Position numbers and translations under genes: made by a program. The notes below the pieces were generated by a model. The model was not told where the DNA came from and ran no database searches. It was given only the letters and a program-made list of their open reading frames with translations. DNA of 11,266 nt from an uncultured Phycisphaerales bacterium (GTDB taxonomy: Bacteria > Planctomycetota > Phycisphaerae > WQYP01): positions 1 to 11,266 of the forward strand of contig CAIPTQ010000213.1 of NCBI GenBank assembly GCA_903868035.1, given 5' to 3'. Positions 1-9,268 of this stretch are shown here, in pieces. How positions within the stretch are numbered: position 1 is the first letter of the stretch; every line of letters starts with the position of its first letter.

Positions 1-1950
<1,950 letters not shown>

Positions 1951-1969
1951 GCGCCGCCCCCGCCCCCGC

Positions 1970-1984
1970 GCCCCGATCCGGGGC
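1970..1984 (+). terminator. Small GC hairpin after the glycosyltransferase gene
   Basis: GCCCCG-ATC-CGGGGC forms a perfect 6-bp stem with a 3-base loop, 20 bp after the stop codon. There is no T-run after it, so intrinsic termination is only a possibility. Confidence 0.25.
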
Positions 1985-2370
1985 CGGCGGCACACCGCCC
2001 CCCACCCGGCCCGAACCCAAACCCATTTCCGCGTCGCCGGCGGCAAAAATACGCGCCCATCCCCCTGAACCGGGGAATGGACATTTTGCGCCCGGCGCAG
2101 AATCTATGCCCTGCGGGCGTTTATATCGGTGCCTGCCACCAGCTCTCACAGAGCGCAACGCCCGGGAAATTTCGACAGGTCTTGTGCAGCCGACGATGGA
2201 TCGCCGGCGGACCCTGTCCCTGGCCTCGTGATCTGCGCAGTTGGGCCCGCCCATGCATCCATGCATCGCACATCGACGCCCTGGCCCGCCGATCGTAGTA
2301 CAGGATTTCATCCCGGCATTCGGGGCCGGTCAGTAAACAGTGTGGATCGGCAACCATCACGTTCGCCACC

Positions 2371-2375
2371 AGAGG
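2371..2375 (+). promoter_or_regulatory. Ribosome binding site fixing the GTG start of the LuxR-type gene
   Basis: AGAGG lies 7 bases before GTG2383 and is the only good purine-rich site near the 5' end of this frame. It supports the GTG start over internal candidates. Confidence 0.55.
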
Positions 2376-2382
2376 TTGTATT

Positions 2383-3297
2383 GTGCAGTATTTTCCCACG
2401 CCATCCAGCAGCCGCCCGGCGGATACGCCCCACGTCCCCACCCCCGGCGGCGACGCCCTGGCGCCGCGCGAGGTCGTGAGCCTCCTGCACCTGCTGGGCA
2501 TCCTGGGCACCCTGCGCAACGATCCGCGCCACTGGCGGCAGGAACTCCTCCACGGCATCACCCAAATCCTGCCCGCCGCTGCCGCCGCCGCGTTCACCCT
2601 CAAAAACGTCCAGGCGGACGAACCCCCCGTGGTATTCGCCCTGTTTGACGCCGGCTTCCATAGCGAATCCCAGCGTCTGGCCTTCCTCCGCGAATTCAAT
2701 GCCGCCCCCTTTGCCGACCCCTTCTCGCGCCGCATGCTCGAACGCTTCCTCGCGCAGCATCCCGACACGCTCACCTGCCTCCGCTCCGACCTGGTCGATC
2801 CGGGCGCCTGGGCCGCCGACGCCCATGTGCGGTTCCATCGCCGACCCACGGGCATGGGCGACTGCCTGCTGTCCCTCCAGCGCGGCGGCGAGCACGGCAC
2901 CGTCTACGCCCTGCTGGCCCTGCGCACGGTGGTGTGCGAACCCGCTGAGGGCGGCGCCAGCCCCGGCATCGACATGCGGGCCGCGGCCAGCTTCACCGCG
3001 CGCGAGCGCCTGCTCCTGGACACCCTCCACCGCGGGCTGGACTGGTTGTATCGCGCCGAAGAAGCGGCCCACCGGCTCGACCACGCCTCGGCCCTGCGGC
3101 CGCGCCTGCGCCAGACGCTCGAATACATCCTCCGCGGCGACACCGAACGCCAGGTGGCCGAAATAATGGCCCTGTCGATCCACACCGTCCACGACTACGT
3201 CAAATCCCTCTATCTCCACTTCGGGGTCTCCAGCCGCACCGAACTTCTGGCCCGCTGGATACAAAGCGGGGGCCAAATCCCCCCGCGCCGGGAATGA
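2383..3297 (+). CDS. LuxR/GerE-type transcriptional regulator
   Basis: A 304-residue cytoplasmic DNA-binding protein starting at GTG with an AGAGG site. The C-terminus (about 238-293) is a GerE/LuxR helix-turn-helix: LRPRLRQTLEYILRGDTERQ, then VAEIMALSIHTVHDYVKSLY containing the recognition helix, then HFGVSSRTELLARW. The first ~200 residues are an Ala/Leu-rich mixed alpha/beta region that I cannot assign. They lack the Asp-rich pocket of a response-regulator receiver and any obvious autoinducer-binding signature, so the input signal is unknown. A coiled-coil-like helix (about 205-235) precedes the HTH. The gene stands alone and converges on the FKBP gene with only 12 bp between stop codons. 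Codons are C-ending like the upstream transferase. HTH call secure; target genes unknown. Confidence 0.85.
   Translation: MQYFPTPSSSRPADTPHVPTPGGDALAPREVVSLLHLLGILGTLRNDPRHWRQELLHGITQILPAAAAAAFTLKNVQADEPPVVFALFDAGFHSESQRLAFLREFNAAPFADPFSRRMLERFLAQHPDTLTCLRSDLVDPGAWAADAHVRFHRRPTGMGDCLLSLQRGGEHGTVYALLALRTVVCEPAEGGASPGIDMRAAASFTARERLLLDTLHRGLDWLYRAEEAAHRLDHASALRPRLRQTLEYILRGDTERQVAEIMALSIHTVHDYVKSLYLHFGVSSRTELLARWIQSGGQIPPRRE
3266..3286. terminator. GC-rich hairpin between the convergent LuxR-type and FKBP genes
   Basis: GCGGGGG and CCCCCGC form a perfect 7-bp stem with a 7-base loop, inside the last codons of the LuxR-type gene and just before the convergent FKBP stop. Without a T-run it is at best a weak bidirectional terminator or pause site. 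It could also be chance in GC-rich coding DNA. Confidence 0.3.
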
Positions 3298-3309
3298 AGG
3301 CCACCGGCA

Positions 3310-3987
3310 TCACTGGGGCTTGGTCGCCGGCGCCGGCGGGCCCAGCGGCTCGAACTTGGGCAGTTCCTCGGCGATATCAATGGCGTCCCCGGTCACCGAC
3401 AGCAGCTCGATTTCAAATATCAGATCCTGCCCCGGGGGGATTTGCCCCGCGGGCTTGCCCCGGTCCCCGTAGGCCAATGCCGCCGGCAGATAGACCCGGC
3501 GTTTGCCCCCGGGGTGCATGCCCTGCATCCCCAGGCTGAAGCCCTTGACCAAATCCTTGCTTCCCATCCGGAAGATCAGCGGATCACCCGCGGGGCGGCG
3601 GTCGAACACCTTGCCGGTGTCCGGATACATCCCGCTGTACGCCACGGACACGGTCTGTCCCAGCCGCGGCGGCACCCCGTCGAAGCTGGGCCGCAATTCG
3701 TGAATCATCAACCCGCTGGGATAACGCGACCAGGATTCCCCGTCGGGTGTTTGGTAGGCGATGCCCTCAAACGGCAGCGGATCGAGAAGGAAGAACGTCG
3801 CCTGCAACTGTTCGCGGGTTTCCCTGGCCAATTCCTGGGTGGACGGGCCGGGCATACGTACCGGCCGGGCCACGGACGGGGCATTGGTTCCCGGCCCGGC
3901 CTTCCCCTGACGTTTGCATGCCGGCAGACTGCCGCCCACGCTTGCCACCGCCACCACCAGTGTCCATATCCACATCCGTCGCAACAT
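3310..3987 (-). CDS. FKBP-type peptidyl-prolyl cis-trans isomerase, probable lipoprotein
   Basis: A 225-residue exported foldase that catalyses cis-trans isomerisation of X-Pro bonds. The N-terminus is a lipoprotein signal: MLRR, a hydrophobic stretch, then lipobox LPAC with Cys24 as the lipidation site. A linker of about 80 residues follows. The FKBP domain spans about 107-199: VSVAYSGMYPDTGKVFDR, the FRMG segment, LVKGFSLGMQGMHPGGKRRV, LPAALAYGDRG, IPPGQDLIFEIELL. Aromatic and glycine positions match the family. The C-terminal tail is Pro-rich. Start ATG3987 has a GAGG site 7 bases upstream that overlaps the stop of the preceding transferase gene, 9 bp away, so the two are co-transcribed and probably translationally coupled. 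It likely helps fold envelope proteins; the client is unknown. Confidence 0.92.
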   Translation of the reverse strand: MLRRMWIWTLVVAVASVGGSLPACKRQGKAGPGTNAPSVARPVRMPGPSTQELARETREQLQATFFLLDPLPFEGIAYQTPDGESWSRYPSGLMIHELRPSFDGVPPRLGQTVSVAYSGMYPDTGKVFDRRPAGDPLIFRMGSKDLVKGFSLGMQGMHPGGKRRVYLPAALAYGDRGKPAGQIPPGQDLIFEIELLSVTGDAIDIAEELPKFEPLGPPAPATKPQ

Positions 3988-3996
3988 GACCGATCC

Positions 3997-6045
3997 TCAC
4001 TGCCTGGGAACCAGAAACACCGCCGCACCTTCGCCCTTGGCACCCTCTATACCATTAAACGACCGCGGCGCGGAAAGGTTCGGATTCGCACTCCGGTAAT
4101 ATGGCCATGCCGGCACGTCCACATCCGCGTGGACCGGATCATTGGTCACAAAGTACACCGGCACATTGGGTGCAATATGCACCGGGCGTTCCGGCGGAAA
4201 CAACCACTTGTCATCCTTCAGCAGGTACGTTCCCGGCGCGACACCCGGCCGCAGAATGGTGCGGGCGTCCGTGAAATACAACCGCACATTCGGCTCCTGT
4301 GACAGATACACCCACACCGCATCCGCCGGCGTGCCCCAAGCGTTCGTGGTCACGATCACCATCGGTTGGTCCGGATGCGCCCGGGCAAGCCGCTGCAGAA
4401 AGTGAATGGCATCCTGCGTGCCGCAGCCGGCCGTCCAGCCGGTCAGATACTGATACCGGTCGGAGGTCACGCGTTGCCCCTTGTAGATCAGCGTGTACGT
4501 CAGCGTCTGCCGCGTCCAGTCGAATAACTGAATCCCCACCTCCCGCACGGGCATCCACAACAGCCCGCCCCACAACACCGCCGCGCCCATCCACCCCAGC
4601 GCACGCATCTTCACCCCGCGCAACAGCACCGTCGTATCCCCCAGCAGCAGCGCCCCGGCAAACAGCAGCGGCGGCACCCCCGCCAGCAGATAGCGCGAAT
4701 AAATGTTCTCCACCAGCAGCACCACCGGTGCCTGCATCACCAGCACCCACACCACCAGCAAAAACGCCATCTGCCGCTGCCGGATCACCGTGTAGACCAG
4801 CCCCGCCAGGCACATGGCGCACACCAGCGGCGTCAGGTAGAGCGGCAGCCATCCGGAATTCGGATTTCCGTCCTCGTTCCATCCCGGTATGTAGGCGGCG
4901 AGCGCATTGCGCCGGGCCAGGGCCAGTTGCCCGGCTTCCGCCCGCGTGAAGTCGCTCCGAAACATGATCCGCTGCTTGACCTCCGCCAGCAGTTCGCCAT
5001 GGGTCACCGGCGCTTCGGGGTGATTGGGGTGATAGGCTTCCCGCGCCCGGGCGTGCAGCTCGGCCGTCAGATACGGCGTCCACAGCGCCAGGGCGATCAG
5101 CCCCGCCAGCGACAACTGCGCCAGGCCGCGCATCCAGAACCGCAGCACTTGCCGCTCCTCACGGGTGCCATGCTTTTGACGCAGTGAGGGTGGATTCGTT
5201 TCTGGAGGAACGCTCGATTGTGCGGCGTCTTTCGCCTGCATATCCGCGTCAAAAGCATGTTGTTCGGCAGTACCGGCCTGCTCCCGCGCCTGCCTGGCCC
5301 AGGCATCCATCCGCGTGGAGGCGTGGACCAGCCAGGCCGCCAGCGGCATGGCGCAGATCGTGTAGCTGACCCCCTGCCGGGTGAGCAGGCCCGCGCCGAT
5401 CGCCACCCCCAGCGCGGCGGCGGCCAGCCACGCCTTGCCCCCGCCGTCAAACACCAGCCGCGCCCAGCGCAAAGACAGCCATACGATCACCAGCGACTCG
5501 GCGGTGAACAGTGCGTCGGCGGTCGCCAGGCGCTGATAGAACGCCAGGAACGGACAGAAGATTCCCAGCACCGCCGCCAGCGCCCCCAGCCCCCGGCCCG
5601 ATATCTGCTTGTCCCGGGGGACCAGGAAATGCCCGAACTCCACGCCCACCGCCATCATCACCGGCACGCACGCCACGCCCGCCAGCACGCTCACGAGCCG
5701 TGCGGCCAGCAGGGTATCGGCCGTCCAATGGAACACCCCGGCGAGCAGCCAAAAATGCAGCGGGGGCTTGGGGTCGGCCAGGCTTACCCACAGATGCATG
5801 CCGCCGGAGACGGCCTCGCCGCGAATGAGCTGCGCCCAGCGCAGATAGATCGACTCATCGCCAAAGATGGGCAGCGCCAGCAGGTGGATGACCCGCAAGA
5901 CCAAACAAGCCAGCGTCAAGACGCCGCCCAGCAGCCAATACCGCCGGCCGCGACGTGGGCGCAGCGCTGCGTGGGGGTCTGGCAACGCGGACGTCTGGCC
6001 CGGCGGGGGGTTGGGCGTGGGGTTGGAGATGTTCTCATCACTCAT
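3997..6045 (-). CDS. Multi-pass membrane glycosyltransferase, GT39/ArnT-like (PMT_2)
   Basis: A 682-residue inner-membrane enzyme of the family that transfers sugars from polyprenyl-phosphate donors to lipid A, proteins or glycans outside the cytoplasm. A hydrophilic Pro-rich N-tail (1-35) is followed by a first helix at about 37-58. The outer loop then has GDES (62-65, catalytic-acid position) and DPKPPLHFW (91-99), the classic ArnT/PMT_2 pair. Multiple Leu/Ala-rich helices follow to about 530, then a C-terminal soluble domain including YLTGWTAGCGTQDAIHFLQR and TNAWGTPADAVWVYLSQEPN. Residues of about 250-310 form an unusual charged cytoplasmic insertion, which contains the 91 bp inverted-repeat segment. 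The SQEPN motif also occurs in the C-terminal domain of the transferase at the left edge, so the two are distant relatives. ATG6045 is preceded only by a weak GGGGG site. It is the first gene of an operon with the FKBP lipoprotein. Confidence 0.88.
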   Translation of the reverse strand: MSDENISNPTPNPPPGQTSALPDPHAALRPRRGRRYWLLGGVLTLACLVLRVIHLLALPIFGDESIYLRWAQLIRGEAVSGGMHLWVSLADPKPPLHFWLLAGVFHWTADTLLAARLVSVLAGVACVPVMMAVGVEFGHFLVPRDKQISGRGLGALAAVLGIFCPFLAFYQRLATADALFTAESLVIVWLSLRWARLVFDGGGKAWLAAAALGVAIGAGLLTRQGVSYTICAMPLAAWLVHASTRMDAWARQAREQAGTAEQHAFDADMQAKDAAQSSVPPETNPPSLRQKHGTREERQVLRFWMRGLAQLSLAGLIALALWTPYLTAELHARAREAYHPNHPEAPVTHGELLAEVKQRIMFRSDFTRAEAGQLALARRNALAAYIPGWNEDGNPNSGWLPLYLTPLVCAMCLAGLVYTVIRQRQMAFLLVVWVLVMQAPVVLLVENIYSRYLLAGVPPLLFAGALLLGDTTVLLRGVKMRALGWMGAAVLWGGLLWMPVREVGIQLFDWTRQTLTYTLIYKGQRVTSDRYQYLTGWTAGCGTQDAIHFLQRLARAHPDQPMVIVTTNAWGTPADAVWVYLSQEPNVRLYFTDARTILRPGVAPGTYLLKDDKWLFPPERPVHIAPNVPVYFVTNDPVHADVDVPAWPYYRSANPNLSAPRSFNGIEGAKGEGAAVFLVPRQ
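5169..5259. repeat. 91 bp segment with perfect 14-bp terminal inverted repeats
   Basis: CATGCTTTTGACGC at 5169-5182 is the exact reverse complement of GCGTCAAAAGCATG at 5246-5259, with 63 bp between. The segment lies in the charged cytoplasmic insertion of the transferase. It has no visible target-site duplication, and 91 is not a multiple of three. It could be a relic miniature mobile element or an RNA hairpin. Confidence 0.6.
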
Positions 6046-6118
6046 GCCCCCATCATATGATTCACCGGGCCGGTTGGCGATGGGGTTGGATGGGCCGCGT
6101 GGGTGCGGGGGGGTGCGG

Positions 6119-6148
6119 TTTCAAAGGGCTTGGGTGGGCGACTATAAT
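6119..6148 (+). promoter_or_regulatory. Sigma-70 type promoter of ubiE
   Basis: A perfect TATAAT (6143-6148) has TTTCAA (6119-6124, 18 bp spacer) or TTCAAA (6120-6125, 17 bp spacer) upstream as a weak -35. Transcription would start near 6155, about 23 bases before ATG6178. It lies in the divergent gap with the transferase operon. Confidence 0.65.
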
Positions 6149-6164
6149 CCGGGTTGCCCTTGTT

Positions 6165-6170
6165 GAGGAA
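6165..6170 (+). promoter_or_regulatory. Ribosome binding site of ubiE
   Basis: GAGGAA lies 7 bases before ATG6178. It fixes the start at 6178 rather than the in-frame TTG at 6154, which sits upstream of this site and at the predicted transcription start. Confidence 0.75.
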
Positions 6171-6177
6171 TTTTCCC

Positions 6178-7023
6178 ATGACCCCAACGCCCGAGCCAAG
6201 CACTTCGTCGTCGGAGCCGGCATGGACGGACCCGCTGCTGGCGAATCCGCATGCGGTGGGGGACAAGGCCTCGCGGGTGCGGCGGATGTTTGCGGCCATT
6301 GCGCCTTCGTATGATTTGAATAACCGGCTGCATTCGCTGGGGATGGATCAGCATTGGCGCTCGGTGGCGGTGAAGATGGCGGGGGTGAAGGCGACGGATG
6401 TGATTGTGGATGTGGCGTGCGGGACGGGGGATTTGACGGTGAAGTTTGGCGAGGCCGCGTACCCGCTATCGCTCCCTGGGATGCCGGGCCAAGTAACCGG
6501 CATCGATTTCACATTTAACATGTTGTCGATTGCGCGACAAAAATGGACGCGGCACGGCATTGTTGCGCACACGCTTGAAGACCCCGATATGAATCCCGGG
6601 TCGTTGGAGTTCGTGCAATTTGTGCAGGGGGATGCGCTGGCATTGCCGCTGGCGGATCGGTCGGCGGATATCGTGTCTATAGCGTTTGGGATACGGAATG
6701 TGGCGGATTGGCGGATGGCGTTGAAGGAGTTTGCGCGGGTGCTTAAGCCGGGAGGGCGGGTGGTGGTGTTGGAGTTTTCGTTGCCGCGGAATCGGGTGTG
6801 GCGGGGGTTGTACAACTTTTATTTTCGGCGGGTGTTGCCGCGGACGGCGACGTGGATATCGGGGGACAAGACGGGGGCGTACAAGTATTTGCCGGAGTCG
6901 GTGAACACGTTTATATCGCGGGAGGAGATGGTGGCGGGGATGGCGGCGGCGGGTTTTGGCGGGATTGAGGCGCGGGCACTGACGTTGGGGGTGTGCGTGT
7001 GTTACAAGGGGGTGCGGGGGTGA
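6178..7023 (+). CDS. ubiE: Demethylmenaquinone methyltransferase (UbiE/MenG family)
   Basis: A 281-residue class I SAM-dependent C-methyltransferase, cytoplasmic or membrane-peripheral, catalysing the final ring methylation of menaquinone (or the equivalent step in ubiquinone). Seen: the family N-terminal signature YDLNNRLHSLGMDQHWR (45-61), SAM motif I DVACGTGD (78-85), the acidic ribose-binding region TGID (107-110), GDALALPLAD (151-160), FGIRNVADW (170-178), RVLKPGGR (187-194) and a YLPESVNTF segment (237-245) typical of UbiE. Two small insertions (about 93-105 and 123-143) make it longer than the usual ~230-250 residues. ATG6178 is chosen from GAGGAA and the promoter. Codons are strongly G-ending. 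The last 14 codons are repeated twice downstream of the gene. With ubiX nearby, menaquinone synthesis is the likely role; menG is an equally valid name. Confidence 0.93.
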   Translation: MTPTPEPSTSSSEPAWTDPLLANPHAVGDKASRVRRMFAAIAPSYDLNNRLHSLGMDQHWRSVAVKMAGVKATDVIVDVACGTGDLTVKFGEAAYPLSLPGMPGQVTGIDFTFNMLSIARQKWTRHGIVAHTLEDPDMNPGSLEFVQFVQGDALALPLADRSADIVSIAFGIRNVADWRMALKEFARVLKPGGRVVVLEFSLPRNRVWRGLYNFYFRRVLPRTATWISGDKTGAYKYLPESVNTFISREEMVAGMAAAGFGGIEARALTLGVCVCYKGVRG

Positions 7024-7067
7024 CGTGACAGGTGACAAGCAGACAAGGTGACCGGGTGACGGGGTGA
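6979..7067 (+). repeat. ubiE 3'-end repeat, copy 1, with GTGAC array
   Basis: The last 14 codons of ubiE (LTLGVCVCYKGVRG) and stop, followed by GTGAC motifs spaced mostly 7-8 bases apart up to about 7067. The first 60 bp match 9269-9328 with 7 mismatches, and the core matches 10067-10102. Confidence 0.85.
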
Positions 7068-7080
7068 TTAATTTCAGGGG

Positions 7081-8445
7081 TCAACCAAGGGGCGCGCGCG
7101 GCGCGGCAACACGCTGGCTCTGGTCGATGGCCTGCCGGGCGTGGTCCAGGGCCATGTATTCGACATGGCCATCCCGGAACAGCACGTAGATGCCCTCAAG
7201 GGTCGGGCCAGCGTTCTTCTCATAAGCGATCACGGCATCGGCACCGGCATTTTTCAGGCCCGAGACATACTCGTAGTCCGAGTTCCAAAAGACCCATTTG
7301 GCCCGAATTTCCAGTGCCAAATCACCTGGAACCACCGTCCCGGATGCGGGATTGACAAAACTGTCAAGCGGCAATCCCGTCACGTAATACAACTCGCCCA
7401 GATCGTCGGGAAGCGCTCCGTCGCGCTCCTTGGCGAACGACGCCAGGGCTTCACCGATAACCTTCAGATTGGCGGCCGATTGGGCCCGGGCCGTGAAATT
7501 CCCAGCGTATCCCGCCCCGAGCGGTGCGGCCGGCGTCACCGCAGACGCCGGTTGCGCCGGCACCGCCGGGCCCGTGAAGGCGTACTTTTCGATGGCGCCG
7601 CCCGCCAGCAGCGCCGCGGCGGCAAAGCCCGCCACGAGCTTGGCCTTGGTCAGGCACAACATATTCATGGCGGCTTTCGAGAGGGCCAGCGTGGTGGAAC
7701 CGGCCACCAGCGTGGTCGTCCCAAGCTGACCGGCAAACAGCGCCTCCGCCGTCTTGGCCGCCAAAGCCACAAACGCCGGCGGAACGGCGCCTGCGGGATT
7801 CAGAGTCAGCGCCGCCGTGACTCCGGCGGTTGTTTCGACCAGGCCCTTGCGGGCCAGTTGCGCACGCAGCAATTGCCGGCCGCGGTGCAGGCGCATGGCC
7901 AGCGCGCCGACCTTGCAGCCCAGCAGGGCCGCGGTCTCCTCCTGTGTGCGCCCTTCAATATGATGCAGCAACAGGGGCACACGATACTTTTCCGGCAGCG
8001 CGGCCAACCCCGCGTGGAGCGTCTCCAGCGGGATCGCCGGGGCCTCGGGGGGACGATGTTCCGGTCTCATCTTGGCGGCCTCCTGTTCGTGACGGCGGCG
8101 TATGGACCGCGCCTCGGCCGCGCGCGCGGCCACATACCAGGCGACCCGGTGCAGCCACCCGACGACATGCCGCCGAACCTCGCGGGAGGAGGCCTTTTGG
8201 GCCAGCGTGAGGAACACGGCCTGGGACGCGTCATCCGCCTCGGAGGACGTGCCCAGGACACTGCGGCAGACCGCCACGACCATGCCGCCGTGGCGTTGGA
8301 CGATTTCCGCGAAGGCGGCTTGATCGCCCGTGTCGGCAAAGGCGGCCAGCAGGGCTTCGTCGGAGCGGGGGGTGGATATGGAATGGGAAAAGATCATCTG
8401 GACCATCATAACGCGATCGAAAAGGCGGGGCACATCATACGCCAT
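7081..8445 (-). CDS. ECF sigma factor with membrane anchor and fused C-terminal DGHVE domain
   Basis: A 454-residue group 4 (ECF) sigma-70 factor that directs RNA polymerase to promoters. Sigma region 2 spans about 28-115 (SDEALLAAFADTGDQAAFAE, EADDASQAVFLTLAQKA, VVGWLHRVAW). Region 4 spans about 138-200 (LPEKYRVPLLLHHIEGRTQE, ETAALLGCKVGALAMRLHRG). An Ala/Thr-rich linker leads to one membrane helix at about 269-285, then a Pro/Ala linker and a C-terminal domain (about 321-445) with NLKVIGEALASF, FVNPASG, SDYEY, AYEK and VLFRDGHVEYM. That domain is about 60% identical by eye to the neighbouring protein at 8464-9141. ATG8445 lies 18 bp after that gene's stop but has no clear ribosome site; Met13, Met14 or Met17 are alternatives. 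The fusion would tether the sigma factor to the membrane with an external domain, consistent with signal-controlled activity (inference). Confidence 0.88.
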   Translation of the reverse strand: MAYDVPRLFDRVMMVQMIFSHSISTPRSDEALLAAFADTGDQAAFAEIVQRHGGMVVAVCRSVLGTSSEADDASQAVFLTLAQKASSREVRRHVVGWLHRVAWYVAARAAEARSIRRRHEQEAAKMRPEHRPPEAPAIPLETLHAGLAALPEKYRVPLLLHHIEGRTQEETAALLGCKVGALAMRLHRGRQLLRAQLARKGLVETTAGVTAALTLNPAGAVPPAFVALAAKTAEALFAGQLGTTTLVAGSTTLALSKAAMNMLCLTKAKLVAGFAAAALLAGGAIEKYAFTGPAVPAQPASAVTPAAPLGAGYAGNFTARAQSAANLKVIGEALASFAKERDGALPDDLGELYYVTGLPLDSFVNPASGTVVPGDLALEIRAKWVFWNSDYEYVSGLKNAGADAVIAYEKNAGPTLEGIYVLFRDGHVEYMALDHARQAIDQSQRVAAPRAPLG

Positions 8446-8463
8446 GCGTTTGTATGCCGGTGA

Positions 8464-9141
8464 TTAACCGCGTGGTCCCTGCGGCTCGGCCTGCGCTTCG
8501 CTTTGCTTAATCGCCAACTTGGCCCGTTCCAAGCTCATCAACTCCACATGGCCATCCTTGAAGAGCACCTGAATACCCTCCGCCGTCTCACCTATCTCAT
8601 ACGCCACGACCGTGCCCGGCCCGGCATTCTTCAGCCCCGGAATATATTCGTAGTCCGAACAGCAAAATACCCATTTCGCCCACTCCTCCGGCTTTAAATC
8701 GTTCGGCACCGTCTTGCCCGAGGCCGGATTGACAAAACACTCCACCGGCGTGCCCGTCACATACGCCAACGCCCCCAAATCCTCCGGCATCGCCCCCGCG
8801 TTCCCCTTGGAGAATGTCGCCAGCGCCTTGCCCATGGTCGCCAAATTCACCGCCGATTGTTCCCGCGGCGTCAGCCCCGGCGCTGGTGCCGCCGCCTTTG
8901 GTCGCGGCCGCACATCCATCACCGACAGCAACTCCTCGGCAACCGGTTCCGCTATTACCTGCGCCACGGAAGGTGTTGGAATCGGCGTCGGAGCCGGCGT
9001 GGAGCCAACGGATTTCCGCAGCACCGGCTCCTCGACCCTGCGGGCCGGCCCTCCAGCCCAAAAACCCAGTAGTGCCAAACCCACCAGCCCCACTACCCCG
9101 CCCACAATCGAAAACACTTTCACATTGGCGTTCGTCGGCAT
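8464..9141 (-). CDS. Membrane-anchored protein paralogous to the C-terminal domain of the adjacent sigma factor
   Basis: A 225-residue protein with a short N-terminus, one membrane helix (about 8-28, SIVGGVVGLVGLALLGFWAG), a Pro/Ala-rich linker (about 45-90) and an outer domain (about 95-215). That domain has NLATMGKALATFSK, PEDLGALAYVTG, FVNPASGK, SDYEYIPGLKNAG and VLFKDGHVE. The same order of motifs occurs in the sigma factor's C-terminus. The pattern resembles planctomycete pseudopilin/DUF1559-type proteins (NLK..G.AL..F, P..L..L, DGHV), but there is no prepilin cleavage motif, so this relation is tentative. Start ATG9141 is supported by AAAGGAG 8 bases upstream; an in-frame start at 9222 would add residues lacking such a site. 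It is the first gene of an operon with the sigma factor (18 bp gap). It could be a partner, sensor or competitor of the sigma factor; function unknown. Confidence 0.85.
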   Translation of the reverse strand: MPTNANVKVFSIVGGVVGLVGLALLGFWAGGPARRVEEPVLRKSVGSTPAPTPIPTPSVAQVIAEPVAEELLSVMDVRPRPKAAAPAPGLTPREQSAVNLATMGKALATFSKGNAGAMPEDLGALAYVTGTPVECFVNPASGKTVPNDLKPEEWAKWVFCCSDYEYIPGLKNAGPGTVVAYEIGETAEGIQVLFKDGHVELMSLERAKLAIKQSEAQAEPQGPRG

Positions 9142-9149
9142 GGAACACA

Positions 9150-9156
9150 CTCCTTT
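9150..9156 (-). promoter_or_regulatory. Strong ribosome binding site of the membrane-protein gene
   Basis: AAAGGAG on the minus strand, 8 bases before ATG9141. It decides the start codon and excludes the longer in-frame start at 9222. Confidence 0.75.
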
Positions 9157-9268
9157 TACGGTTTCGAACCAACTAATCGATCCATCAACAGTAAGTCCGT
9201 CGTGGGGCCGGCAGAGTAACATTTTTTGGATCCAGCGGGGGTCTTGTACCGCTCACCCCCAGTATGTG

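Larger units (their letters stand above)
1951..2382. other. Gene-free 432 bp stretch
   Basis: No convincing gene is seen. Overlapping open frames on both strands lack ribosome sites and have no recognisable protein. The left end is very C-rich and contains the 1970-1984 hairpin. The right part is less biased and must hold the leader of the LuxR-type gene, but I find no clear -35/-10 pair. ATGCAT occurs twice with a 2-bp gap at 2253-2266. Confidence 0.5.

Noticed and set aside
2253..2266. ATGCAT twice with a 2-bp gap
   Set aside because: A short self-complementary hexamer repeated once can arise by chance and has no promoter or gene nearby that would make it an operator.
2308..3276. A 322-codon open frame on the - strand
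   Set aside because: Antisense to the LuxR-type gene, whose helix-turn-helix is clear; the antisense product is Gly/Ala/Glu-rich and unrecognised.
6034..6045. GAGTGATGAG at the start of the transferase gene as another heptamer-repeat copy
   Set aside because: Only ~10 bases match the 10107-10120 repeat and they encode the common start MSDE; too short to claim.
5218..6060. A 280-codon open frame on the + strand
   Set aside because: Antisense to the transferase gene, His/Gln/Arg-rich with no domain; shadow of GC-rich coding DNA.
6154..6177. Upstream TTG start for ubiE
   Set aside because: It lies at the predicted transcription start and before the GAGGAA site, which is well placed for ATG6178.
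7141..8463. A 440-codon open frame on the + strand
   Set aside because: It is antisense to the well-supported sigma factor gene, has Arg/Gly/Gln-rich low-complexity content, no ribosome site and no recognisable domain; a product of high GC.
9142..9222. Longer N-terminus of the membrane-protein gene
   Set aside because: AAAGGAG 8 bases before ATG9141 and a membrane helix beginning right after that Met support the short form; the extension has no ribosome site.
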